A DNA stretch of 32,964 bases from Brachionus koreanus (lineage: Eukaryota > Rotifera > Eurotatoria > Ploima > Brachionidae): contig PJRA01000005.1 of NCBI GenBank assembly GCA_016987375.1, positions 534,547 through 567,510 of the forward strand. The letters run 5' to 3'. The notes beneath the pieces were generated by a model that searched no databases, was not told where the DNA came from, and saw only the letters and a list, made by a program, of their open reading frames with translations. Shown here piece after piece: positions 9,993 through 26,650 of this stretch (position 1 is its first letter; each line of letters starts with the position of its first letter). A program made the translations under genes and the position numbers.

Positions 9993-10116
9993 CACATTTT
10001 ACGCAAAATTACGTTAACTCACTATATTTTACGTTAAATGACGTTTTCTAGAAGCTGGTATTTCATGTAATTTATCGTCAAGTTTAGTGAATTAATGTTA
10101 TTTTACGTAAAATGTG
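9993..10116. repeat. small inverted-repeat element (about 124 bp)
   Basis: The left end, cacattttacgcaaaatta from 9993, is mirrored by the right end, which reads in reverse complement cacattttacgtaaaataa from 10116. The arms continue about 32 bases with a few mismatches, to tcacta. The middle holds extra acgtta-type motifs. It is probably a MITE or foldback remnant. No target-site duplication could be fixed with confidence. Confidence 0.6.
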
Positions 10117-10291
10117 GGGAATTCATCGGATCATAGCAGCACTGTAATAGTATTCTTTCAACATTTAAAATGAACCATATTTTTAATTCAATAATCATTT
10201 TTAGTTTTTTAAACTCATATTCAATATATTTTATAAAAATTTGTTCATAAATATGAATAAAATTTTTCAATCCAAAAGATTTTATAAGCTC

Positions 10292-10546
10292 AAAACATGG
10301 GCATAGTAAAATTTTTGATCAAATTTCATTTTTCAAAAATCATCAAAACATTCTAAATGCGCAATTAAATTTTTTATTTTATCGCAGATTTTTGAATTTT
10401 TGTAACATTTCAAAGCTTTATTTTAAGACTTTTGAAAAAGGATTGTAATTTCTAAAAATGCAGTGAAATTTAATTGCGCATTTAAAATGTTTTGATCATT
10501 TTTGAAAAATGAAATTTGATCAAAAATTTTACTATGCCCAAAACAT
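10292..10546. mobile_element. MITE-like element with 74-bp terminal inverted repeats and 7-bp target duplication
   Basis: The element spans 10299-10539 (241 bp). Both ends read inward gggcatagtaaaatttttga and the arms stay identical for 74 bases apart from two mismatches. Exact copies of aaaacat flank it at 10292-10298 and 10540-10546; the duplication may be counted as 8 bp because a shared c lies at the edge. There is no coding capacity, so it would depend on a transposase supplied elsewhere. A 7- or 8-bp duplication excludes the TA-targeting Tc1/mariner elements seen elsewhere in the window. The superfamily (for example hAT-like) cannot be settled here. Confidence 0.85.
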
Positions 10547-12086
10547 GAGGATTTTAGTTGGGGATCATGTAAAGCATTAATCAGGCAAATATGTAATGAG
10601 AGTAGGAGAGATGAAAAAAAAACACCACATCAAACTCAGGAACACGTACTTGATAAACACTTTAATGAAACTTAAAATTCTGAAGAACTAATTCTAAATG
10701 ATTAAGTTCAAGTGACACCTGTGAACAAGTTGAGTTGGAAGACTCTTGGCAATGTGAAATTTTAGTACAAAAATTACATTTCAAAAAGAAAAAACAATAA
10801 AATTAAAATCACTAGTTGATCTATGTGTTTGTCATTTTCTATGGTCTCATTCATCAATTAAAGGGATCAAATCCTAAATTTAAAAAAACTCGTAAGAAAG
10901 TTATTTATTAACTTAGTAACATCAAATTTTTTTATATTTTAGGTAATCATTTAATATGGTTTTTTTAAAATCATAGGTGTATAAAATTTTAAGTTAATAT
11001 CTAATTCCGACCAGAAGGTATTTAAAAAAAACATAAATTTTTTGAAAATAGACTTTTTTTATAAAATCTAAAAATTTTGACGTTTTTTAGTCATAACTTC
11101 TGGAAAAATTATCCGGTTAAAATAAAGTATGGTTCATTTTAATCAAGATAAAATTCTGTACAACATGATATATCATACTAGTATTTACTTAACCTTCGAG
11201 GACAACTTAAGGATCAGGATATGGGTCCCAACTGGGCGTATGACTTGGAAAAAAATGAAAAACTATTATTATTTTCTAAAAATAGACACAAAAAAAATTT
11301 ATTCTTCGATATTTTTGGGTTTAGCTTGTATTTTTATAATTTTGTTGTTAATTTTTAAAAGTAATTGTAAGATTAAAAATATTTCAATTTTAAAATATTC
11401 AAAAGTTTTTTTTTTAATTTTATGAACTAGATATTATAAGTTTAGTGATAATTATTGAGAAACCGTTGAAAACTATTAATATTTATGCATGGATTGACAA
11501 TGAGAAAGGGCTCTGTTAATGATAGGGTTTTATGAAATTTAATTAGTCCTGTAATTAGTTGAACCAAAATTCAAAATCTGCTAATTATGTTCAAAGTCTC
11601 TGCAAAATGCACTAAAGCCAAAATTGTCTAATTTTAAAATGTACAGAGTTTTAACGGTACTAAATTGTGTACTAAATTTCACAAAACCTAATGATACGAT
11701 AAAAAAGGATTCTTAGAAAAAGCAGACAAACACAAAACCTCATAGTCATAGCTCTATTAGTGATTACAGTGATGATGAAAATTCAAAAAGTGATTACATT
11801 ATTTTATCTGCTTCACATTTATTTATACTCACAATAATTTAGAATCAGGATATGTTGAATAAGAATATTAAATTATTTAATTTTCTATTTTTAAATTGGA
11901 ACCTATAACTCTTTTTTTGCTCATTGCAAAACTAATTTATTTTATAAAAAAAAAAAAAATTCAAAATGTAGTAAATAGTCTAAACTATCCAAAGTTTTCT
12001 TCCAAAAAATTTTAATAGATTTTAAAAAAGTAATTTTCATTTTTCATTCAAATTTTGGATTAAAATTCAGTTAAAGCTATAATAAA
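10547..12086. other. AT-rich intergenic region
   Basis: No convincing gene. A 98-codon frame at 11129-11425 has an ATG and a hydrophobic stretch (IFLGLACIFIILLLIF). It is otherwise Ile/Lys/Phe-rich like random translation of this DNA, so it is not called. The right end should contain the promoter and 5' leader of the RING gene starting at 12087. Confidence 0.35.
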
Positions 12087-13601
12087 ATGATTTTATTTGA
12101 ATACGATACATTCATGTGCAAAATTTGTGATAGATTAATAGATGATCCAAGAGTGTTGCCATGTGGTGATAGTGTTTGCTTTGGATGCATCCCAGCCGAT
12201 TGCCAAATTTATAAGTGCCAAGTTTGTTCAAGTGATCATCAAGTTCCAAAAGAAGGCTTCATAGTAAATAAAGTTTTGGTTAAGTCTTTAGAAAAAACTT
12301 TCCATTCAGATAAAATTAAGAAATATGTTTCAGATTGCAAGTTTAAAATTAAGGAAATCGATGATGAATTAGAGGAAATTTTAAATTTTTCTCCAGAGAT
12401 CGAAATTTCGAATCATTGTTCTGACTTAATCAACGCAATCGATCTGTCTTTCGAGGATAGAATGGCGAAAATGGCAGATCTTCGGATACAAATGATTCAA
12501 AGAGTTAAAGATTATGAAAAGCAGTGTATTGAAAAATTCAACCAAAAAAATAAAACTGAATTCGAGTCTCAATTGGAAAACATTAAGAAAATTAGCCAAA
12601 AAATGAAAATATGTTGCCAAGAAAGCATTGTTTGTAATGAGGATATTTGTCAATTTGACTTGCTCAATTCCAAATTCATTGAATATTCAAATGAACTTAA
12701 AAGAAATATATTTGATAATATTCATTTGTCCTTCTCTTGGCCTGATTTGGATGTACCGTCTGATTTTATTGGAAAAATAAATTCAAGAAATTTAAAAATA
12801 TTTAAACCAGAATATTTTATTAAAGAGAATATTTCTTTAACTACAGGATCAAATCCAGAAGTTTTCAGAATTAATCAACAAATGACTGTTGTAACTGATT
12901 GGATAACTTATCCAGATAATTATTATAACCACGGTAGCTGTAGACAGACAATGAATGAACTTAAATTATCAAGTTATATTGATAATAAGTACAGGCTTTC
13001 AATTACTGTAGATAAAATTCCAGGTTCTACAAGTAATTATTTGCTAAAAACTTTTAATAAATCTATTTATGTCTATATGAATAAAATATTTCGATATGAC
13101 CTCAACTTATCATTGATAAAGCAATCAACGATTCAAAAACAGGCAGTTGATTTTGCCGTTTGTTCAAAATATGTTTCATTTTTGTGCAGAAATTTCTTGG
13201 AAATTTATGACAGAAAAAACCTTGTTTTGCTTAAGTCCATAAATCTTTCACCAAAAATAGAAACCAAATTTACAAATGTATATTCGACTGTTTCTTATTT
13301 TATTCTAAAAAATGATCAATATTTGACTATAATGGACAAAAATGAGAATGATTTAGTTAAAAAATTGAATTTATCAAATAATTTTGAGATTGTGTCAATA
13401 AAAGATGATGGGAAAATATGGGCTCATGACAGGACAAATTCTAAGATATTAGCATTTTATTTTAATGGAGAGAAATGTAGGCAAATTGATTTAGAAGGAT
13501 TTTCATCTAATGTTCTAATCAAAATATATGAAGATGAAGATTTTGAATTTATTGAGCCTATGGGCAAGAATATTAGCATTTTTAGTTCATTAATTGAATA
13601 A
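12087..13601 (+). CDS. TRIM-like RING / coiled-coil / propeller-like protein
   Basis: Intronless frame of 504 residues starting at ATG 12087 (taaaATG). The N-terminal RING-like finger spans 11-47 with C11, C14, C26, C31, C34, C44 and C47. The position normally held by the core His is Asp28 (LPCGDSVCFGC). Residues about 80-215 are Lys/Glu-rich helices, probably a coiled coil for dimerisation. The C-terminal half (about 240-500) has repeating beta-type blocks such as LEIYDRKNLVLLKSINL and LTIMDKNENDLVKKLNL, looking like blades of a degenerate beta-propeller of NHL type. By analogy with TRIM/NHL proteins it may be a ubiquitin ligase with a propeller for substrate or RNA binding. The altered RING makes ligase activity uncertain. 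No B-box is visible. It may belong to a lineage-expanded family. Confidence 0.75.
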   Translation: MILFEYDTFMCKICDRLIDDPRVLPCGDSVCFGCIPADCQIYKCQVCSSDHQVPKEGFIVNKVLVKSLEKTFHSDKIKKYVSDCKFKIKEIDDELEEILNFSPEIEISNHCSDLINAIDLSFEDRMAKMADLRIQMIQRVKDYEKQCIEKFNQKNKTEFESQLENIKKISQKMKICCQESIVCNEDICQFDLLNSKFIEYSNELKRNIFDNIHLSFSWPDLDVPSDFIGKINSRNLKIFKPEYFIKENISLTTGSNPEVFRINQQMTVVTDWITYPDNYYNHGSCRQTMNELKLSSYIDNKYRLSITVDKIPGSTSNYLLKTFNKSIYVYMNKIFRYDLNLSLIKQSTIQKQAVDFAVCSKYVSFLCRNFLEIYDRKNLVLLKSINLSPKIETKFTNVYSTVSYFILKNDQYLTIMDKNENDLVKKLNLSNNFEIVSIKDDGKIWAHDRTNSKILAFYFNGEKCRQIDLEGFSSNVLIKIYEDEDFEFIEPMGKNISIFSSLIE

Positions 13602-13602
13602 A
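13597..13602 (+). promoter_or_regulatory. polyadenylation hexamer overlapping the stop codon
   Basis: AATAAA spans the TAA stop of the RING gene. It may be coincidental given the base composition. Confidence 0.2.
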
Positions 13603-13839
13603 TTTAAAAAAAGATTTAAATTAATTTTTCTATTCTATTCTTATTTCTAAAAATTGAAAGAATGATTTGAAAAAAATTCCGGTAACCTTTTTTTTCTAAG
13701 ACAATATTTTATGCGCTTTCACTAAACAGGCCTTTGAAAAAAAAAGTTACAAATTATAATTATCAAAGGTCGACAAAATCCAAATCCCTAAAGTGAAATT
13801 TTTCGATATTTTTTGTAGACCTCGATAAGCTGATTACAA

Positions 13840-14018
13840 GGGCAAAATAAAAATAATTTTACATTTTTACATTTTAATATTTTTAGATTTTTTGTGCAAT
13901 TTTTCAGAAAATTAAAAAAACACTCTCAAATTATTTGGTATACAAAAATAATATTAAAAATGTTCTTGAACATTGCACAAAAAATTTAAAAATATGAAAA
14001 TGTAAAAATGTAAAATTA
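13840..14018. repeat. foldback repeat, copy 2
   Basis: Arms of about 46 bases, 13854-13900 and 13971-14018, are inverted copies with about three mismatches (taattttacatttttaca inward on the left; the mirror ends aaaatgtaaaatta). The centre, CTCTCAAATTATTT then GTATACAAAA, is shared with the copy at 8125-8270. A possible 7-bp duplication, attacaa, occurs at 13833-13839 and 14015-14021. With that reading the left end would begin gggcaaaataaaa, close to the ends of the MITE at 10299. The right arm lacks that extension, so the duplication is tentative. Confidence 0.7.
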
Positions 14019-14748
14019 CAAGTAAGTTTTTTTTTTATTTATTTATAGATAAAATGATATTTTTTCAATTAAAACTAGTTAATTCTTCAGTTAAAGAAGA
14101 GTCAATCTAATGATTTAAACTTAAATAAAAAAGATTTTTTTATCAATTAAATAGTATTGTAAATTTGTCAATGTAAAGCAGTGCAAAAAATCAAAGTAAG
14201 CAGAGTGATACCATGACTTCTAATAAATACTCAGAAAATAATTTTGAATTCAATTCCATGTCCCAAATATAATCAATTTATGAAAAGGGAACATTTTTGT
14301 CAGTAGATAATTATTTATTTAGTATATTTTTTTTTAACTAAAAAAAGATAGAATCAAACAGAAGTAGATACAAATTTTTAATAGAAAATATTTATTTTTT
14401 CAAACATAGATAATTAAATAAAATGCCTTGAAAAAACAAAGTAATTGACACTTAATTTCTTTACCTTTTTAACCGCTACCCTCTTTCATTATTCAGGATT
14501 TATCTGGCCTTGCTCAAGAGACTATAAATTCAGCAATGTTAACATAAATAGCGTATTCGTAGTAAACAGAGTTTGTTCTGCGCTTAGATTGAATTTCTTC
14601 TATGTTTTCAGCATCATTGTCATCATTATCAAGTTAACTGATTATTGACTGATAAGAGTACAGAAGTTAAGGAAGCTTTAGACATTTTTTATTATAGGAA
14701 AGTTTAGTTCTGGTTATTTTTTCTTAGGAAGTATAATTCAAGAATTTA
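14019..14748. other. AT-rich stretch
   Basis: No gene, RNA or repeat recognised. The 67-codon frame at 14445-14648 does not start with ATG and has no protein-like pattern. Confidence 0.4.
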
Positions 14749-15021
14749 AATACCGTACTCTCTTGCTCGATTATGCTGCACCATAAGTTAAGAAACGCCT
14801 TTGAACCATAGTTTAATGCGTCATCAAGACTCAATTTTAAAGTAAAAAAATAATTTTTCAAATTTTTATTTCTTAATTTTTGGTGCTGCATCAAATGCAA
14901 AATTAAAAAAAATTATTTTTTGGAAAGTTAATAATATTATAGTATTGGCGAGATGTACTGTTGCATGGTCCAAAGGTGTTTCTTAACTTGTGGTGCAGCG
15001 AGTGAGGAAATACGGGAGTAT
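14749..15021. mobile_element. MITE-like element with about 65-bp imperfect inverted repeats
   Basis: The left arm reads gctgcaccataagttaaga then aacgcctttgaaccat from about 14778. The right arm in reverse complement reads gctgcaccacaagttaaga then aacacctttggaccat. The outer ends are taccgtactc on the left and tactcccgta on the right, with indels between them, and TA is at each edge, as expected for a Tc1/mariner-derived MITE. The middle is AT-rich without coding capacity. Similarity to the window's own transposase remnants could not be tested because their ends are missing. Confidence 0.75.
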
Positions 15022-17319
15022 ATCAAGTATGCTTAATAAGTTACCCAATTAAGAAATTAATTTTATCAAAACTGGGAATTTTTTGAAGCTGAACGGCAAC
15101 AAATTAGCACTTTTATGATGAATTTCTACTTAATAAAACAATTGCCTATTTCTACTTAATGAAAACATCTTTTGAATATTATTTATATCGACTGCCCAAC
15201 TCCATTGTGTAATTGCTACCTTACTATTTTCTCTTTTTTTCCTGAATCATCAAATTTATAAAAATTTATCCTGTTACTATCTATCTTAATTTATCTAATT
15301 TTAATTTTAATATTTCTCTATTTTTTAATTTATATTATTTTTACTTTATTTTTTTCTTATTTTCTATTTTATTAATATGCATTTTTTTTTTCAAATTTAT
15401 TTTTTTTCCTTACTATTTAAAAATCAAATATGTTAAAATCTTTTTCTATTATCTTAATCTAGATTCACCTCTATACATTAAATATTTTTTTTTTTTAAAG
15501 TTTTTTAATATGAACTTAGAAAAGTACAATAAAGATGAACTTTTTGGTTTACCAATAGAGAATAAAAATGATAAAACTTTAGATTTTTCATGTTGAAAAA
15601 GAATTTTCCAATAAAATATTTAAAATAATTTAAATTAAGCTTCGATAATGTATAAAAACTCAAAATTTACGATAATTTTTTTTGTTAATATTTTTGAAAT
15701 TTCAAATAAATTTTTGTAAAAAAACTCTCTTTTTTTTTAAAAAAGAAACTTATCTTGATAAAGTAACTAAAATATAATTAATATTTTTTTTTTTAGAAGG
15801 TAGGATTAAATAGTTGAGAAAACGGTGCAAAAATGGGGTAATTGGGTTTAAATTCGGCTAACCGGGTGAATTTTCGGGGTTAACTGTACAAAAAAATGGT
15901 CACCCAGTTAGGCCATCTTACTATATTAATTCAATTTATAACTCCATAGTTCCAAAATCATTTCAAAAATTTAGAATTTTCAAATTCTTTGAAAGTTTTA
16001 AAATCCAAGACAGAGTTATCACTTTATAAATATTAATTTTTGTAATGTTTTTTGAGAATGTTCAGCCTTTTTCTGTCTTATTCACATAGTCTCTAACATC
16101 ATAAAAGCTTAAAATCTTAGCTTAAAAGCTAAGCTATATCGTACATAACGAGTTCTCCTCATTTTAACAGATTAAATTTTAAAATTTGACACATTCATTT
16201 ATCATTATAAATACTAATGCTTTTAAAGTTCAATAACGCTTAAAAAATATAGCTGTTTAAATTGGACTAAAGAAATAAAATTCTTCTATAGAGATTAATT
16301 TAAAAAAATTAACTGAATCAAAATGACTGAGCTTCAACCACGCCTGAACATAAAGTTTAATGTTGTTCAAAATTTCAGAGTAAAATTACCTTGTTTCACT
16401 TAATATCACTTAATGTTTCATATAATGTACAGGGGTTATTATTGCAGAGACATTAGATCATGTCTCATTTAAGTTCCCATTGAGATATTACGCGAGAAAA
16501 TATGCTAGTTTTTTATAAAATATTTTAGAATAAAAAAAAACTTGAAAAAATGCTTGGTGCTTCTAGTGTTAATAAAAATTTAAAGTAAATTTTTTTTAAT
16601 TAATAATTTGTGTCGATTTTTAAAAAATAAAAATTAAAGCTCGGACTTTGCCAAAGAAAGCCTTTGGTTAAACAGTAATTTGTAATTTTGTTTAATATTA
16701 TTTTTTAATTTTGTAATCTTGTGTTAATATTGACTAAATAAAATAGACTCGTAAATAAAAAAAATAGACAATAGACTAAATAATTTTAATATTATTACTT
16801 TTAAATAATTTTTTTAGCAATAAACTAAGTAATATAACAGAAAAAAGCAGGTAATATTTTTTCTACATCAAACTTTTATTAATTAAAAGATTTTTTTAAA
16901 CGGCCATCATTTAAAAAACAATAGTTGCTTACCATGGGCATATCATTCCTTATAGGTATTTTATTCTTAATTCCAAATTATCATGCTTTATCATTAAATC
17001 ACCTTTTGGGTGATAAAATAAGGACCTAAATTGACCGATTCTTAACATCAAATTTGAATGGCTAATCTGGAAAAATAGTTAATAGTTCGCTTTAAAAAGA
17101 GACATTTAAGTTGCATTGTTGAAAATAACTAAAATAAAATTACAACTTAAAATAAATTTTTCAAAAAATTTGCTTTTTGTCTTATTAAGACAACACTGGT
17201 TTTTTTAATTTACATATTATTTCAAATTTCATAAGTAACATTTCATATTTAAAAAAATTATTCATTTATTTAAAAAAAAAACAAGACTAAGTCTAGTTTA
17301 ACCGAGCTAGATCTTCAAG
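15022..17319. other. long AT-rich intergenic region upstream of OPA1
   Basis: Long homopolymer T/A tracts. A small hairpin near 15870-15915 pairs ggctaaccgggtga with tcacccagttaggcc. An in-frame TAG at 17308-17310 lies 9 bases before the OPA1 ATG. The OPA1 promoter should be in the right part, but no specific element can be picked out. No gene seen. Confidence 0.4.
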
Positions 17320-24385
<7,066 letters not shown>

Positions 24386-24787
24386 TCTAAAATGCTTACT
24401 CCTTTTTTTATTTCGATACCGGTATTTAAAATAAATATAATTTAACTAAAATATTAGAATTAAATTAAAATTTAATCATTCAAAATTTTTTTTACTGAAT
24501 CATTTGGAATTATTTATTCATCTCTTGTTAGGCCTGGCTTAGAATAAAAAAAAAGGCCGAAATTTAACCCGTCATATCAATAATTAAGTAGTCACATGAA
24601 AAAAAATATGATCATCAAATTGATGATTAAATTAAAGAATTTAATTTAAAATATTCAAATAAAATTTTTTTTTCAAACATATATTTATTTTTAAAATCAA
24701 AATGTCATATAAAAACTAAAGTAAAATATAACAAAATAAATATCTTACATAACTATTTTGATAAAGCTTTCTTTATTTGTGCTGATC
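24386..24787. other. OPA1 3' flank
   Basis: AATAAA at 24430-24435, about 45 bases after the OPA1 stop, is a plausible polyadenylation signal. The rest is AT-rich with no gene recognised. Confidence 0.5.
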
Positions 24788-25012
24788 TTCCTTTCCCTCG
24801 TATTTGATTGAGAGTTGAGTTCAAGCTACAACTGGAAAATTTGTAATAAGATTAATATCTTGGCTATGTGCAATACCTATGGTATGTTTGCAAATATAAT
24901 CTTTGTACCAATTTAGACATTTACAGGTGATTAATTTCCAATTTTCTGTGTATAATAAAATAATTTTAATTTTTTTTTTAAATTGTTTCCGAATTCTGGA
25001 AATGTACTTCAA
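24788..25012 (-). pseudogene. MULE transposase C-terminal fragment with SWIM zinc finger
   Basis: The minus strand encodes TCKCLNWYKDYICKHTIGIA, the CxC...CxH SWIM finger that lies near the C-terminus of Mutator-like transposases. A stop follows in that frame. A neighbouring frame continues NQIRGKGRSAQIKKALSK to a stop near 24760, like the Arg/Gly/Lys-rich ending of this transposase group. One frameshift therefore separates finger and tail. It is very likely the 3' end of the MULE whose upstream part is at 26651-27715, now separated by an inserted LTR-element fragment. Confidence 0.7.
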
Positions 25013-25818
25013 TTACACTGAGTAAGAGGTATGGTTCAGTTCATTGAATAATGGACCTTTTTTTGACAATTTTTTTTTTCATATTATTATGTATTTTTGT
25101 ATGAGGAATTCATTTTTATCAAAAAAAATTCTTTATCTTATTCAATTTCATATTTATACCGTTTTTGATATTTTTGACTAAAAATTGAATTTTAAAAAAT
25201 AACGCAAAATCATTGCTATTTGAATTAAATTTTTTCATGATCTGAATTAGCATTTTGTAAGCTTTAAAAAAATATACTACTTTAATTTTTATTATTGTCT
25301 CTTATAGAAAAAAATAAGAAAATACAAAAACCTATGATGTTTAACTTTAAGCCTTTTTCAATGAAAAGACAATATACAAAGCTACTAATTAAATGTGATC
25401 AGTTTGTAGCAAATTCTTTGATTTACAAAATCATGTATCGCCACCTCAATATCTTTAGTATTTATTGAAAAATAGAGAAAAAAATAAACAAAAATAACTC
25501 CTAATTTTTTAAATTTTTAAATTATTTGTAATTAAACAATATTTTATTTTAAAAAATTCAAACGTCGATTGAGTTGGATCAGATTCAGATCAGATTGAGT
25601 GAGTGTGGACGTTTGAGTTTGTGTAGATGTTTTAAAGCTTCTCTGAACTAAAAAATAGACATCGTTTTTTATTTCGATTTTTTCTGCTTTAAATTTTAAA
25701 AGTGACTATTGATAGGCTCTAGGATAGCCATTTAATGTTACTTTTGATTCCATTGAAAACAATTTCAGTTCAATTACTTCATTACTTCGAGTAAAAGACC
25801 AAATTCCGATCACATTTT
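25013..25818. other. AT-rich stretch inside the broken MULE region
   Basis: No clear coding. It would correspond to the decayed middle of the MULE plus flank. A short GC-richer patch at about 25564-25630 has gatcagattcagatcagattg repeats of no known meaning. Confidence 0.3.
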
Positions 25819-25999
25819 TGTCAGGTATTGTCAAAATATTTTAATAGCGTGCACTATCAAATAAAAGAGAGAGAGGGAGAGAAAAAATAAGCTTTTCTTC
25901 TCTACTTCTTTATTAATATATATATATATATATCAAAAGAAAGAAAACAACAATATTTAAGTAATTTAACAAGACCCTAGAAGAGTAGAGGATGCGACA
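25819..25999 (-). repeat. candidate LTR (181 bp) of a GC-rich retroelement
   Basis: Read on the minus strand the segment starts TGTCGCATCC and ends TACCTGACA, so the ends are TG...CA with TGTC/GACA inverted tips. Just before it is a purine-rich ggcctgagggagtaa, suitable as a polypurine tract. Inside are a TA repeat (TATA-like), an AATAAA and a pyrimidine-rich (CT) run. No second copy is in the window, so the LTR call rests on these hallmarks only. Confidence 0.6.
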
Positions 26000-26565
26000 T
26001 TACTCCCTCAGGCCGAACGACACCCCAAAATAAAGAAAAAAAAATAAAAAACAACAGAAAAAAACAAAAAAATACAAAAACTGATTTTCTTAATGTTCTG
26101 GATGATCGGAGACGTCTTTGTGGGACCAGACGAACCCGTCGGGTAGCGAACTGTGGCTCGTGTACCAATGACTCTACCATGTCTCAGTACAGCTCTGAAA
26201 AGCTTATCCATTCGGACACTGATTTTTACGTCGGGATAAAGTCGATGGTTCCGATATTATCAATACCGAGCACAGAATATAATTCTCCGGTCCACAAATC
26301 ATAAGTTTTCCATCGAAAGGAGTGTATCGGATAATCTTTAGGAGCCATTGTTTTTCGTGGATCCTACTCAAGGTCAAGAACAATAGTGGAGTCGGTAGCC
26401 TTTCCACAATGCGGTCTCGGAGTAGTCCACCAGGTTCTCGATCACCATTCTCCCAGATCCATTCTTTCACCGCGTTACGGGTGACGTTCCGCATTGTTAT
26501 TCACGGTTCGGCTTGGACCTCGGATGGAACATGCTTCGCTAAACACATTTGACTCATTCTCAAAT
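26000..26565 (-). pseudogene. internal fragment of an LTR-type retroelement, unassigned
   Basis: Base composition jumps to about half G+C, in sharp contrast with flanks near one quarter, and ends abruptly near 26565. The minus strand holds protein-like pieces in different frames: NVTRNAVKEWIWENGDREPG at about 26490-26430, WKTYDLWTGELYSVLGID at about 26310-26260, and MDKLFRAVLRHGRVIGTRAT then VRYPTGSSGP at about 26210-26120. No reverse transcriptase, protease or integrase motif was recognised. Its position directly before the polypurine tract suggests the 3' end of a retroelement coding region, broken by at least two frameshifts. A host gene fragment of foreign composition is the alternative. 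Confidence 0.5.
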
Positions 26566-26650
26566 TTTTACTTTTTTGAATTTTTAATTTAATTTAATTT
26601 TTAAAATATGAATCCTTTTTTTTAGCCTAATCTATAAATATTGCAAGCGA

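Noticed and set aside
11129..11425. 98-codon frame with a hydrophobic segment
   Set aside because: Ile/Lys/Phe/Asn-rich composition expected from AT-rich DNA, no recognisable motif, no splice-linked partner exons.
25917..25932. TA dinucleotide run as an independent microsatellite
   Set aside because: It lies inside the candidate LTR and is better explained as its TATA-like region.
26322..26552. Plus-strand 76-codon frame in the GC-rich segment
   Set aside because: Open mainly because of the higher GC content. The minus strand fits better with the LTR and polypurine tract direction, although I cannot exclude the plus strand entirely.
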